Source: Methylocystis echinoides
GTDB lineage: Bacteria > Pseudomonadota > Alphaproteobacteria > Rhizobiales > Beijerinckiaceae
Length of the DNA stretch: 64,000 nucleotides
Assembly (NCBI RefSeq): GCF_040687965.1
Contig: NZ_CP156084.1
Coordinates: 634,501-698,500, forward strand
Direction of reading: 5' to 3'
Shown here: piece by piece, positions 44,566 through 52,543 of the stretch
Layout of the letters: every line of letters begins with the position of its first letter
Numbering within the stretch: position 1 is the stretch's first letter
Translations under genes and position numbers: made by a program
The notes under the pieces: model-generated
Database searches by the model: none
Told to the model about the DNA's origin: nothing
What the model saw: only the letters and a program-made list of their open reading frames with translations

Positions 44566-44571
44566 CGTTTC

Positions 44572-45447
44572 ATGCCCACCCGCCGCTGCATTTTGGGCCT
44601 GCTTCTCGCCACGCTCGCGGCGCCGGCCGCAGCCGACGCCGAGAAGCTTCCCGTCGTTGCGAGCTTCTCCATCATCGGCGACCTCGTTCAGGAGGTCGGC
44701 GGCGACCGCGTCGTCGTGACGACCCTGGTCGGGCCCGACGGCGACGCCCATGTCTACCAGCCGACGCCGGCCGACGCGCGGCGCATCGCCCAGGCGAAAG
44801 TCATCTTCGTCAACGGGCTCGGCTTCGAGGGCTGGCTCGACCGCCTCATCGCCGCGGCCAAGAGCAAGGGGACCGTCGTGACGCTCGGGAGCGGCGTGAC
44901 GTCGCGCGCCGGCGAAGAGGGAACGGATCCCCACGCCTGGCAGAACGTCGCCAACGCCAAGATCTACGTCGGCGAAATTCGCGACGCCCTCATCGCCGCG
45001 GATCCTCCCGGCGCCGAGGCCTACCGGAGTCGCGCGGAAAACTATCTCGTCAGGCTCGACGCCCTCGACAGAGAGATTGTCGACACGCTCGGGGCAATCC
45101 CGGAGAACAGGCGCCGGGTCGTCTCGACCCATGACGCTTTCGGTTATTTCTCCGCGCGCTATGGGGTGGCCTTCATCGCCCCGCAGGGCGTCTCGACCGA
45201 AGCCGAGGCCAGCGCCCGCGACATTGTTCGCATCATTCAGGCCGTAAAGCAAAATCAGGTCGGGGCTGTGTTTCTGGAGAATATCGCCGACCCCAGGCTC
45301 GCAAAGCGCATCGCCGCGGAGACCGGGGCCCGCATTGGCGGCACGCTCTATTCGGATGCGCTGTCCGGCCCCGGCGAAGGCGGCGCAAATTATATCGACA
45401 TGATGCGCCACAATGTTAGAGAATTGGCCAAAGCTTTGGGGCCCTAA
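44572..45447 (+). CDS. znuA: Zinc ABC transporter substrate-binding protein (AztC/ZnuA type)
   Basis: 291-residue periplasmic cluster A-I binding protein. Signal peptide ends AAADA (~23). Likely metal ligands by family alignment: H60 (DAHVYQP), H121 (DPHAW), H187 (STHDAFGYF) and D262 (YSDAL). It lacks the long His-rich loop of classical ZnuA, as in AztC of Paracoccus; the three-His-plus-Asp set fits AztC/TroA-like proteins. Zinc is favoured over manganese by the Zur box and by the His-rich neighbours. Confidence 0.9.
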   Translation: MPTRRCILGLLLATLAAPAAADAEKLPVVASFSIIGDLVQEVGGDRVVVTTLVGPDGDAHVYQPTPADARRIAQAKVIFVNGLGFEGWLDRLIAAAKSKGTVVTLGSGVTSRAGEEGTDPHAWQNVANAKIYVGEIRDALIAADPPGAEAYRSRAENYLVRLDALDREIVDTLGAIPENRRRVVSTHDAFGYFSARYGVAFIAPQGVSTEAEASARDIVRIIQAVKQNQVGAVFLENIADPRLAKRIAAETGARIGGTLYSDALSGPGEGGANYIDMMRHNVRELAKALGP

Positions 45448-45448
45448 G

Positions 45449-45549
45449 CCCCTCCCCGCCCCTCTCCCGCTTGCGCCGGTGACGGGTAGATCGCGACCGT
45501 TATCGGCGCGCGTCCTCTCTTCTGCCTCAGCAGGGGAGGGAGAGGCGGC
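45449..45549. repeat. Intergenic CCCTCTCCC/GGGAGGG element
   Basis: Imperfect inverted arms CCGCCCCTCTCCCG and AGGGGAGGGAGAGGCGG, ~60 bases apart, in the 126-base gap between znuA and the zinc GTPase gene; relative of the elements at 26786 and 30662. It may act as an mRNA-stabilising or partial terminator structure. Confidence 0.5.
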
Positions 45550-45573
45550 TTCGACAGACACAGGAATGTTTCC

Positions 45574-46683
45574 GTGAGCGACAAGATTCCCGTCACCGTC
45601 ATCACCGGCTATCTCGGCGCTGGCAAGACAACGCTCCTCAACCGCATTCTCACCGAGCAGCATGGCCGCCGCTACGCGGTCATCGTCAATGAGTTCGGCG
45701 AGATCGGCATCGACAACGACCTCGTCGTCGGCGCCGACGAGGAAGTCTTCGAGATGAACAACGGCTGCATCTGCTGCACCGTGCGCGGCGACCTCATTCG
45801 CATCATCGAGGGGCTGATGCGTCGGCGCGGCAAGTTCGACGCCATCATCGTCGAAACGACGGGGCTCGCCGATCCGGCCCCCGTCGCCCAGACCTTCTTT
45901 GTCGACGCCGACGTAAAGGACGCCGCCCGGCTCGACGCGGTCGTGACGCTCGCCGACGCCAAATGGCTCAGTCACCGTCTCAAGGACGCGCCGGAAGCGA
46001 AGACGCAAATCGCTTTCGCCGACGTTGTCATTATCAACAAGACGGATCTCGTCACGCCGCAAGAGCTCGAAGAAATCGAAGCGCGCATCCGGGGCATCAA
46101 CCCCTACGCCACGCTGCATCGCGCCGTGAAGGCGGATGTGCCGCTCAAAGCCGTGCTCGAGCGCAACGCCTTCGATCTCGAGCGCATTCTGGAGATCGAA
46201 CCCAGTTTCCTCGAGGCCGAGGACCATGATCATGATCACGGCCATGACCATGATCGTCACGACCACCATCACGATCATGATCACGCGTGCGGCCCCGGAT
46301 GCGGCCACGACCACCATGATCATGGCCACGCGCATCATGACCACCACGAGCACGACAGCCATGGCCATCTGAAGGCAATCCACGATACGGAGATGCAGTC
46401 GATCTCCCTTCGCCATCCGGGCGACGTCGATCCTGAACGCTTCGTTCCCTGGCTCAATGAGCTCGTGCAGCAGGAAGGGCCGGACATTCTCCGCTGCAAA
46501 GGCATCGTCGCCTTCAAGAACGAACCGCGCCGTTTCGTCTTCCAGGGCGTGCACATGATTCTTGACGGCGACCTGCAGCGCGAGTGGAGGGAGAACGAGC
46601 CGCGCGAGTCGCGCCTCGTCTTCATCGGGCGCAAACTGAAGGAAGACCTTATCCGGGAGGGGTTCGACAAGGTCGTCTCCTGA
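45574..46683 (+). CDS. COG0523 (CobW family) GTPase with His-rich zinc-binding loop
   Basis: 369-residue GTPase and putative zinc metallochaperone. Walker [10 protein letters not shown] (~12-20), the CxCC metal motif GCICCTV (C65, C67, C68), Walker [13 protein letters not shown] (~152) and a CobW C-terminal domain. Between them is a ~45-residue His/Asp run (about residues 217-266, including [12 protein letters not shown] and [11 protein letters not shown]). Zinc-regulated members of the family deliver zinc to priority enzymes under scarcity. It lies 126 bases after znuA and probably belongs to the same Zur regulon. GTG start. Confidence 0.9.
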   Translation: MSDKIPVTVITGYLGAGKTTLLNRILTEQHGRRYAVIVNEFGEIGIDNDLVVGADEEVFEMNNGCICCTVRGDLIRIIEGLMRRRGKFDAIIVETTGLADPAPVAQTFFVDADVKDAARLDAVVTLADAKWLSHRLKDAPEAKTQIAFADVVIINKTDLVTPQELEEIEARIRGINPYATLHRAVKADVPLKAVLERNAFDLERILEIEPSFLEAEDHDHDHGHDHDRHDHHHDHDHACGPGCGHDHHDHGHAHHDHHEHDSHGHLKAIHDTEMQSISLRHPGDVDPERFVPWLNELVQQEGPDILRCKGIVAFKNEPRRFVFQGVHMILDGDLQREWRENEPRESRLVFIGRKLKEDLIREGFDKVVS

Positions 46684-46717
46684 AACGCGCGCAACGACTG
46701 TTTGGGATGGCCCCCTC

Positions 46718-46751
46718 GCGCCCCGCGCCTAGTTTGATAAGCGCGGGGCGC
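46718..46751. other. GC-rich hairpin before yqhA
   Basis: Perfect 11-bp stem GCGCCCCGCGC/GCGCGGGGCGC with a 12-base loop, starting 35 bases after the GTPase stop and ending 22 bases before the yqhA ATG. It lacks a following T run; either a weak terminator of the zinc block or a leader structure. Confidence 0.5.
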
Positions 46752-46773
46752 ATGTCGCGCCAAAGAGGCCGAC

Positions 46774-47334
46774 ATGCTGAAGCGCCTGCTGGAGCACTAT
46801 CTGTTTCTCTCCCGCTGGCTGCTGGCGCCCTTCTTCGTCATGCTGACGCTCGGGCTGCTGGCGCTCATGGTGAACGCCGCGCGCCACGTCCTCGGCATTC
46901 TGCTCTCCATTGGCTCCAGCACCGAAGACAGGATCATCCTGGAGCTGCTCGGGCTCATCGACCTGACGCTCACCGGCGCGCTCGTCATGATCGTCACCAT
47001 CTCGGTCTATGAAAATTTCGTCTCGGGCGTGCCGGCGACGCCGCGCGAGGGCTGGCCGAACTGGATGGGCGGCATCGACTTTCCGCAGCTCAAGCTCAAC
47101 CTGCTCACCACCATCGTCGCCATCTCGGCGATCAAGCTTCTCGAAGTCTTCATGGACGTGCCGAAATTCGAAGAGCGCGACCTCACTTATTACATCGCCA
47201 TCCATCTGACGTTCGTGCTGTCGACCGTGCTCTTCGCCTTTTCGGAGCGCGTCACCATTTCGGGGCAGGTTGAAAAGAAGACGACGCCTGCCGAGGAGCC
47301 GGGGACGAAGATCGACGCGCCAGGCGGCTCGTGA
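46774..47334 (+). CDS. YqhA family protein (UPF0114)
   Basis: 186 residues with about four helices. Matches the UPF0114/YqhA family: YLFLSRWLLAPFFVMLTLGLLAL at the N-terminus, then GLIDLTLTGALVMIVTISVYENFVSG (~70-95) and KLNLLTTIVAISAIKLLEVFMD (~110-130). The tail (~165-186) is charged and soluble. Widely conserved inner-membrane protein with no established role. It follows the zinc block but with the hairpin above in between, so it may be separate. Confidence 0.88.
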   Translation: MLKRLLEHYLFLSRWLLAPFFVMLTLGLLALMVNAARHVLGILLSIGSSTEDRIILELLGLIDLTLTGALVMIVTISVYENFVSGVPATPREGWPNWMGGIDFPQLKLNLLTTIVAISAIKLLEVFMDVPKFEERDLTYYIAIHLTFVLSTVLFAFSERVTISGQVEKKTTPAEEPGTKIDAPGGS

Positions 47335-47463
47335 CGTCGCGGGAGCGCCGCTCCCGTGCAATCTCGCCACGAAGCGCCTAAACTCATTACATGAGCGTGT
47401 CGCTCGCCTGAGCTGGCGAGGCGGGCGCGCTCTTTGGAAAGACAAGATTTGAAGGAGCCTTTC

Positions 47464-47790
47464 ATGAAGCTGCGATATCTCGTCCTGGCCGTCGCCGCCT
47501 TTTGCGCTCAATCCGCGCAGGCGGACGCCAAGAAGCCCGTCTCCAACTGGAGCTGCGAGGAGTTCCTCGCCGTAGAAGGCGACTTCCAGCCGAAAGTGAT
47601 CTACTGGGCGACCGCCAAGGCCAAGAGCGGCAAGCCCGGCGGCGTCGTCGACATCGAAGGAACGGAAAAGGTCGTTCCCATGATTATCGACGACTGCAAG
47701 AAGGAGCCGAGCAGCTCCTTCATGACCAAGCTCAAGAGCGCTTGGGGCACCGTCGAGGCGGAAGCCAAGAAGTTGAAAGAGAAGCTCTAA
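47464..47790 (+). CDS. HdeA-like periplasmic acid-stress chaperone
   Basis: 108 residues. Signal peptide MKLRYLVLAVAAFCAQSAQA (1-20), then KKPVSNWSCEEFLAVEGDFQPKVIYWATA and MIIDDCKKEPSSSF. The two cysteines (in WSCEEFL and DDCKKE) match the disulfide of HdeA/HdeB. HdeA-type proteins prevent aggregation of periplasmic proteins at low pH; small HdeA-like proteins in Rhizobiales are often of unknown specific function. The ATG follows AAGGAGCC. The tail is Lys/Glu-rich. Confidence 0.82.
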   Translation: MKLRYLVLAVAAFCAQSAQADAKKPVSNWSCEEFLAVEGDFQPKVIYWATAKAKSGKPGGVVDIEGTEKVVPMIIDDCKKEPSSSFMTKLKSAWGTVEAEAKKLKEKL

Positions 47791-47796
47791 GCCGTC

Positions 47797-48315
47797 TCAC
47801 TCGTAGCAGGCGATCTCGCGCTCACCGGCGAAAATCTCGGCCATGCGGCGGGCGTCGCCGCCCTTGCGCAAGGCCAGGAAGCGCGGACGCCGGCGGCGAA
47901 CCGAGGAGGCGCCGCGGCGCGGCGGCGGGGCGATTTCACGGGCGCCGGCCTTCGCGGCGTCTTCGCTCTCCGCCGCGAGGCGGGGCAAGTCGAGCCAGGC
48001 GGCCCAATATTTCCAGTCGGCGGCGGCCGCGGCGCTGTCCTGGGTCTCGCCCAGCACCACATCGAGATCGCGGTCGCGATGGGCGAGCAGCAGGCGATAG
48101 CGCGGCGCGCCCGCCGCCCCCGCCGCGACTTCGAGCAGCACCCCCCGATAGGCGGGGACCGGGACGGTGATTCTCATTTTCACGCCGCCGAAGCGCCGCG
48201 CGATGAGAATGTCGCGGCGCGTCACCCGCACGCGGCGCGACCCGCCATCCGCCCGCCAGTCGCGCTGCACGAAAAGCGCTTCCTCGCTTTTGTTCGCATG
48301 ACCGGCGTCAAACAT
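47797..48315 (-). CDS. DUF6101 family protein
   Basis: 172 residues. RRVRVTRRDILIARRFGGVKMRITVPVPAYRGVLLEV is the core, with an Ala-rich segment and a basic C-terminal stretch RRRRPRFLALRKGGDA; the pattern matches DUF6101, a soluble Rhizobiales protein family of unknown function. Start ATG 48315 with GGGAGAAAGAC upstream. It faces the HdeA-like gene convergently and is divergent from the LPS block. Confidence 0.7.
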   Translation of the reverse strand: MFDAGHANKSEEALFVQRDWRADGGSRRVRVTRRDILIARRFGGVKMRITVPVPAYRGVLLEVAAGAAGAPRYRLLLAHRDRDLDVVLGETQDSAAAAADWKYWAAWLDLPRLAAESEDAAKAGAREIAPPPRRGASSVRRRRPRFLALRKGGDARRMAEIFAGEREIACYE

Positions 48316-48547
48316 GTCTTTCTCCCCGCTGCCCTTGGGCGTCGTTCGCCCTGATGAGACGAAGTTTTGCGCGGGGAGGCGCCGCAAGTTGCTAACAAGC
48401 ACGGTAAATTGCACATAAACCATTGCTTTTCCGACTGGATTGCGGCCTCAGGGTGAAGCAGCCGGAAAGGCGATTGTTCAAATTGTCGGCAATTCGCATC
48501 CCGGACCGGCTTGCGAGCGCGCGACGCCTCCCCTACTGCTTCATTCG

Positions 48548-49372
48548 ATGCCCCTCGCCCAATCCGATCTGTCCGCCTTCCTGTCCCGCCTGGAGGATGT
48601 CGCGCGCGAAGCCGGAGACATCGCCATGGGCTATTTCAGGCGCGGCGCGCGGACGGCGGCGGCCATTTCCTACAAGGGCGGCGGTTCGCCGGTCACGGAG
48701 GCCGATTTCGCGGTCGACCGCTTTCTTTTCGAAGCGATGCGCCGCCTCGCGCCGCAGGCCGGCTGGCTCTCCGAGGAAACGGCCGATACCGACGCGCGGC
48801 TGTCGCGCGAGAGCATTGTCATCGTCGATCCCATCGACGGCACCAACGCCTTCACGCAGGGCGACGAACGCTGGGCCGTCTCGATCGCGCTGATCGAAGG
48901 CGGCCGACCGACGGCCGGCGTGGTGCACGCGCCGGCGCGGGGAGAGACCTTCACCGCCGCGCGCGGACAGGGCGCCTTCTTGAACGGCGAGCGGCTCGGG
49001 CCGCGGATTCGCGAATCGCTTGCCGGCGCGCTCGCGATCGCGCCGCGTCCGTTGCATGCGCGGCTTGCCGACTTGCCCCAAAACATCGCGCTCGCGCCGC
49101 GCACGCCGTCCCTTGCGCTGCGCCTCGTCGACATCGCCGCCGGCCGTCACGACCTCGTGATCTCGTCCCCCAACGCCCGCGACTGGGACATCGCCGCCGC
49201 CGACGTCATTTTGTGCGAAGCCGGGGTTGCGCTGGCCGAGGTGGAGGGTGGCGCGCTCACCTATAACCGCAGCTCGTCGAAACGCGGCATGCTGGTGGCC
49301 GCGCCCAAGCCCCTTATTGAGGAAACTCTCGCCATCGCCCGGACCGTTTCGAAAGGAATAAAGTGGTCATGA
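48548..49372 (+). CDS. 3'(2'),5'-bisphosphate nucleotidase CysQ / inositol monophosphatase family
   Basis: 274 residues of the inositol-phosphatase superfamily: metal sites TEADFAVDRFL (~48), ETADTD (~79), IVDPIDGTNAFTQG (~98, the DPIDGT signature) and NARDWDIAAADVILCEAG (~213, the second metal site WDIAA). Members hydrolyse 3'-phosphoadenosine-5'-phosphate or inositol phosphates. In this gene order (next to DUF4170-waaA-lpxK) it is often annotated as CysQ-like, but the substrate is not certain. ATG 48548 gives the family-length N-terminus. Stop overlaps the DUF4170 start as ATGA. Confidence 0.88.
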   Translation: MPLAQSDLSAFLSRLEDVAREAGDIAMGYFRRGARTAAAISYKGGGSPVTEADFAVDRFLFEAMRRLAPQAGWLSEETADTDARLSRESIVIVDPIDGTNAFTQGDERWAVSIALIEGGRPTAGVVHAPARGETFTAARGQGAFLNGERLGPRIRESLAGALAIAPRPLHARLADLPQNIALAPRTPSLALRLVDIAAGRHDLVISSPNARDWDIAAADVILCEAGVALAEVEGGALTYNRSSSKRGMLVAAPKPLIEETLAIARTVSKGIKWS

Positions 49373-49623
49373 CAAAGCATGCGACGCCCCCGAAACAGGA
49401 AAAGCAGCTTCTGCATCTCGTCTTCGGCGGCGAGCTCGAGACGCTCGACGGCGTTTCCTTCCGCGACCCGTCGAAGCTCGACGTCGTCGGTATTTATCCA
49501 GACAACGACAGCGCCCTCGCGGCCTGGAAAGCCAAGGCGCAGTCGACCGTGGACAATGCGCATATGCGCTATTTCGTCGTGCACCTCTACAAGTTGCTGG
49601 ACCCGGAACACGACAAGCTCTGA
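49369..49623 (+). CDS. DUF4170 domain-containing protein
   Basis: 84 residues: QLLHLVFGGELETLDGVSFRDPSKLDVVGIYPDNDSALAAWKAKAQSTVDNAHMRYFVVHLYKLLDP is the whole DUF4170 domain. ATG 49369 overlaps the phosphatase stop; a GTG at 49363 has a better-placed AAAGGA and is the alternative. This small protein is conserved in alphaproteobacteria between the phosphatase and waaA. Function unknown; the conserved position suggests a role with lipid A-Kdo assembly. Confidence 0.88.
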   Translation: MTKHATPPKQEKQLLHLVFGGELETLDGVSFRDPSKLDVVGIYPDNDSALAAWKAKAQSTVDNAHMRYFVVHLYKLLDPEHDKL

Positions 49624-49770
49624 AATCAGACAAGCAGGCAGGCGCTTTCCTAAATTCAGCCCGCTTTCGGCACGATAAGTGAGGCCCTTCGGCGGGGGCG
49701 GGAGGGAACCCCTTTGCCGGCGCCCGCGGCCTTGGCGCAAGGCGCGGCCAGGGTCAAACGAACGGGAATC

Positions 49771-51048
49771 ATGCCGCTTCTGAAGCTCTATCGACTGGCG
49801 ACCATCGCTTTGACGCCCCTCGCCGGGGCCGCGCTCAACTGGCGCGCCTCTCGCGACAAGGAAGACCCGGCCCGGCTCGACGAGCGCCTCGGCCTCGCCT
49901 CGCGCGACAGGCCGCCGGGGCGCCTCGTCTGGCTGCATGGCGCGAGCCTCGGCGAATCGCTCTCGCTGCTGCCCTTGATCGAGCGGTTCATTCAGCGCGG
50001 CGCGGAAGTGCTGGTGACGAGCGGCACGGTCTCTTCGGCGCGGCTGCTCGCCGCACGGCTGCCGGCCGGCTCCTTCCACCAGTATATGCCGCTCGACGCC
50101 CCCCAATTCGTCGAGCAGTTCCTCGACTACTGGCGGCCCGACATCGCCATCTTCGCCGAGTCGGAACTCTGGCCCAACATGGTCGCGTCGCTGCATCGGC
50201 GCGGCATTGCGCTCGTTCTGGCCAACGCCCGGATTTCGCGCCAATCCGCGGAGCGCTGGCAGAGCCTGCGGGGCGCCGCCCGCAAGCTGTTCGGCGGCGT
50301 CGATCTCTGCCTGGCCCAGGATTCCGAAAACGCGGCGCGCTTCATTGCGCTCGGCGCGCCCTGCGTGCGCATCGCCGGCAATCTGAAATATGACGCGCCC
50401 CCGCCCCCCGCCGACGCGGCGCGACTGGCCGAATTCAGCGGCGCGATCGGCGGCCGTCCGGTATGGGCCGCAGTGTCGACCCATGAGGGCGAAGAAGAGA
50501 TCATCCTTGCGGCGCACGCGGAGATTGCTCGGAAAATCCCGTCGCTTCTGACCATCGTCGTGCCGCGCCATCGCGAACGCGGCGCCGCGGTCGCGGAGCT
50601 CGCGGCGGCGCGCGGCCTTCCGGTCGGCCTGCGCACGCGCGACGGCGAACCGCGCCGCGACATCGGCGTCTATGTCGCCGATACGGTGGGAGAGCTCGGG
50701 CTCGTCTTCCGCAGCGCCGGCGTGGTTTTCATGGGCAAGTCGCTTATGCCCGGGGGCGGGCAGAACCCGATCGAGCCGGCGAAGCTCGGCTGTGCGGTTC
50801 TGTTCGGGCCGCATGTCGACAATTTCAGCGAGGTTTATAACGAGCTAGCCGCTGCGAAGGCGGCGGCGCGCGTCGCCGACGCGGAGACGCTGGCGCGCGC
50901 GGTCCATTATCTCCTTTCTGACCCCGCGCGCATGCGGCGCATGGGCCGCGCCGGCGTCGAGACGGTGGAGAAACTCGGCGGCGCCGCTCGCGGCATCATC
51001 GCCGCGGTCGAACCTTTCCTCGCGCAAGTCGCCATTGCGGGGCGATGA
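49771..51048 (+). CDS. waaA: 3-deoxy-D-manno-octulosonic acid transferase
   Basis: 425-residue GT30 enzyme that adds Kdo to lipid IVA. N-terminal membrane anchor near MPLLKLYRLATIALTPLAG; VWLHGASLGESLSLLPLIERF (~53) contains the catalytic Glu; FAESELWPNM (~128) and the C-terminal GKSLMPGGGQNPIEPAKLGCAVLFGPHVDNF (~330) are family-defining. ATG 49771 is preceded by a weak Shine-Dalgarno. Immediately followed by lpxK. Confidence 0.96.
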   Translation: MPLLKLYRLATIALTPLAGAALNWRASRDKEDPARLDERLGLASRDRPPGRLVWLHGASLGESLSLLPLIERFIQRGAEVLVTSGTVSSARLLAARLPAGSFHQYMPLDAPQFVEQFLDYWRPDIAIFAESELWPNMVASLHRRGIALVLANARISRQSAERWQSLRGAARKLFGGVDLCLAQDSENAARFIALGAPCVRIAGNLKYDAPPPPADAARLAEFSGAIGGRPVWAAVSTHEGEEEIILAAHAEIARKIPSLLTIVVPRHRERGAAVAELAAARGLPVGLRTRDGEPRRDIGVYVADTVGELGLVFRSAGVVFMGKSLMPGGGQNPIEPAKLGCAVLFGPHVDNFSEVYNELAAAKAAARVADAETLARAVHYLLSDPARMRRMGRAGVETVEKLGGAARGIIAAVEPFLAQVAIAGR

Positions 51049-51051
51049 GCC

Positions 51052-52044
51052 GTGCTGCGCGCGCCCGCCTTCTGGCGCGGCGACGGCCCGGCCGCGCGTC
51101 TGCTGGCGCCTTTTGGCGCGCTCTCGGGCGCGATCGCGCAGCGGGGGCTGCGACGCGCGGCGCCCCGCGCCGTTTTGCCGACGATCGTCGTCGGTGGACC
51201 GACGGCGGGCGGCGACGGCAAGACGCCCACTGTCATTGCGCTCGCCGCGCTGCTCGCGGCCCAGGGGGAGCGCCCGGCCCTGCTGACGCGCGGCTACGGA
51301 CGGCGCAACATCCGCGCAGCCCCCTTCGTCGTTGACGCGGCCGCCACTGTCGATGAGACGGGCGACGAGGCGCTGCTGCTGGCGCGCCATGGTCTGACCA
51401 TCGTCGGGGCCGACCGGGCGGCGAGCGCCGAACTGGCGCGCGACATGGGCGCGACGGCGTTGATCCTCGACGACGGCTTCCACAGCCGGCGCGTCGCGCC
51501 GGATTTCTCGCTTCTCGTCGTCGACGCGGACTACGGCGGCGGCAATGGCCGTTGCCTGCCGGCCGGTCCGCTGCGCGCGCCGCTTGCCGCTCAGTTCGAC
51601 GCTGCAGACGCGCTGCTCGTCATCGGCGACGGCGCGGCGGGGGCTCGGCTTGCCGCGATCGCCGAAAGACCGGCGTTCCCGGCCGCGTTGCTCACGCCGC
51701 CGACGGCGCAAAAGTTCGCCGGCCTACGGGTTGTCGCTTTTGCCGGAACCGCGCGGCCGGAAAAATTTTTCCGGAGCCTGGAAAGCATCGGCGCGGAGAT
51801 CGTCGCGCGCCGCTCCTTCGCGGACCATCGCCGCTTCAGCAGACGCGATATGGCGGTTCTTGCCGGGTTGGCGCGCCGCAGCCAAGCTTGTCTCGTGACG
51901 ACGGAGAAGGACGCCGTCCGTCTGCCCAAGAATGCGCCTCACGTCGACGTCCTTCCGGTCGACCTCGTCTTCGCCGACGCCGGGGCGCTGGCGGCCGTTC
52001 TCGCCGATGCGCTGCGGCGGGCGCGGCTCAATCCGGTTTCTTGA
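51052..52044 (+). CDS. lpxK: Tetraacyldisaccharide 4'-kinase
   Basis: 330-residue inner-membrane-associated kinase that phosphorylates lipid A at the 4' position. N-terminal RAPAFWRGDG opening, P-loop-like GGPTAGGDGKTPTVIALA (~47), LLTRGYGRR (~75), DEALLLAR (~103) and DDGFHSR (~145) are all family motifs. GTG start three bases after waaA stop. The 3' end overlaps DUF2093 on the other strand by 17 bases. Confidence 0.95.
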   Translation: MLRAPAFWRGDGPAARLLAPFGALSGAIAQRGLRRAAPRAVLPTIVVGGPTAGGDGKTPTVIALAALLAAQGERPALLTRGYGRRNIRAAPFVVDAAATVDETGDEALLLARHGLTIVGADRAASAELARDMGATALILDDGFHSRRVAPDFSLLVVDADYGGGNGRCLPAGPLRAPLAAQFDAADALLVIGDGAAGARLAAIAERPAFPAALLTPPTAQKFAGLRVVAFAGTARPEKFFRSLESIGAEIVARRSFADHRRFSRRDMAVLAGLARRSQACLVTTEKDAVRLPKNAPHVDVLPVDLVFADAGALAAVLADALRRARLNPVS

Positions 52045-52249
52045 GCCCGAGCTTCATGAGCTTGGCGTGCGGGCCGCTATAGGGCTCCTGCAGATCGACG
52101 TTCCAGTAGCGCAGATCCTCGAGCGGGATCGGCTCACCGGTGACGGCGCAGCGCACATAGGCGCCCGGCTTGCGAACGCGATATTCGCCGTCGAGATATT
52201 CGACTTCCGCCTCGCCGGCCGGTTGGGGGGTGCGTTCGTAACGGTTCAT
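52028..52249 (-). CDS. DUF2093 domain-containing protein
   Basis: 73 residues: MNRYERTPQPAGEAEVEYLDGEYRVRKPGAYVRCAVTGEPIPLEDLRYWNVDLQEPY is the complete small domain, including the C-A-V-T-G-E-P-I segment. DUF2093 is restricted mostly to alphaproteobacteria, and its placement next to lpxK is conserved. Start at ATG 52249; a longer frame to 52363 adds Arg-rich residues that look non-coding. Function unknown. Confidence 0.9.
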   Translation of the reverse strand: MNRYERTPQPAGEAEVEYLDGEYRVRKPGAYVRCAVTGEPIPLEDLRYWNVDLQEPYSGPHAKLMKLGLKKPD

Positions 52250-52543
52250 TCGAAATCTTCTGTTGAAGCGCCGCGTCAGCGGCTGTCCTGTCACTCGCCG
52301 AAGCGACCTGATGATCGACCACATGGGCGATGCGCCTCCAGCCCGCCGGGCCGCCTGTCGCATTATCTACATCCCCCTCGCCGCCAAAGGAAGGCCCAAG
52401 GCTGGCCTGGCTCACGCCTTGCGGGCTTAAACGCTTGTTCGATCGCCAATTCGCGCCTAGCCTTCGGCGAGTGCCGATTTTGATTCGTCTGAGTCAGCTT
52501 CCGCGAACGCTGTCAAGTTCGCGCTGCGATAGGATGGACAGAC

